Below, one piece after another: positions 6,372 to 6,393 of a DNA stretch of 6,393 bases (its first letter is position 1; each line of letters opens with the position of its first letter). Origin of the DNA: Treponema sp. UBA4232 (GTDB taxonomy: Bacteria > Spirochaetota > Spirochaetia > Treponematales > Treponemataceae); contig DGXM01000186.1 in assembly GCA_002396325.1 (NCBI GenBank), forward strand, positions 353 to 6,745, read 5' to 3'. The translations under genes and the position numbers were made by a program. Below the pieces are notes generated by a model. The model ran no database searches. It saw only the letters and a program-made list of their open reading frames with translations, and was not told the origin of the DNA.

Positions 6372-6393
6372 GCCGCCGCATTGAATCACGTAA

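Overview
The window carries six protein genes. Four lie on the plus strand (138-4051) and two on the minus strand (4260-6279), and the two groups converge. Moderate GC content, strong AGGAGG-type ribosome-binding sites and a soluble chemoreceptor paired with a FIST sensor suggest a motile, host- or rumen-type anaerobe. A Treponema-like spirochaete is my best guess and a clostridial relative is the alternative. No rRNA, tRNA, CRISPR array, transposase or phage gene is visible, so the organism is inferred from style and gene content only.

Plus strand, left part (138-1659): a 2H-phosphoesterase-type protein (2'-5' RNA ligase family) is followed after 13 nt by an unusual two-domain protein. That protein has a YunG-like N-terminal half and a NimA/pyridoxamine-phosphate-oxidase-like flavin domain as its C-terminal half. 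The two genes look co-transcribed. Plus strand, right part (1774-4051): after gaps of 114 and 100 nt come a large membrane protein and a HAD-family nucleotidase of the 5'(3')-deoxyribonucleotidase type. The membrane protein is a fusion of a five-helix integral-membrane domain with a membrane-anchored S33-type alpha/beta hydrolase. The nucleotidase is preceded by two overlapping inverted repeats. These genes look like accessory small-molecule enzymes and no single pathway joins them.

Convergent intergenic region (4052-4259): it holds a GC-rich, strongly folded element around 4069-4127, in which two perfect hairpins sit inside a closing stem like a three-way junction. It also holds a good intrinsic terminator for the minus-strand operon and two smaller hairpins.

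Minus strand (6279 down to 4260): a promoter at about 6343-6371 drives a FIST-domain sensory protein, followed one base after its stop codon by a cytoplasmic methyl-accepting chemotaxis protein. The FIST protein has sensor domains and no output domain. The chemotaxis protein has a signalling hairpin and no recognisable sensor. Their tight coupling suggests a chemoreceptor split over two polypeptides.
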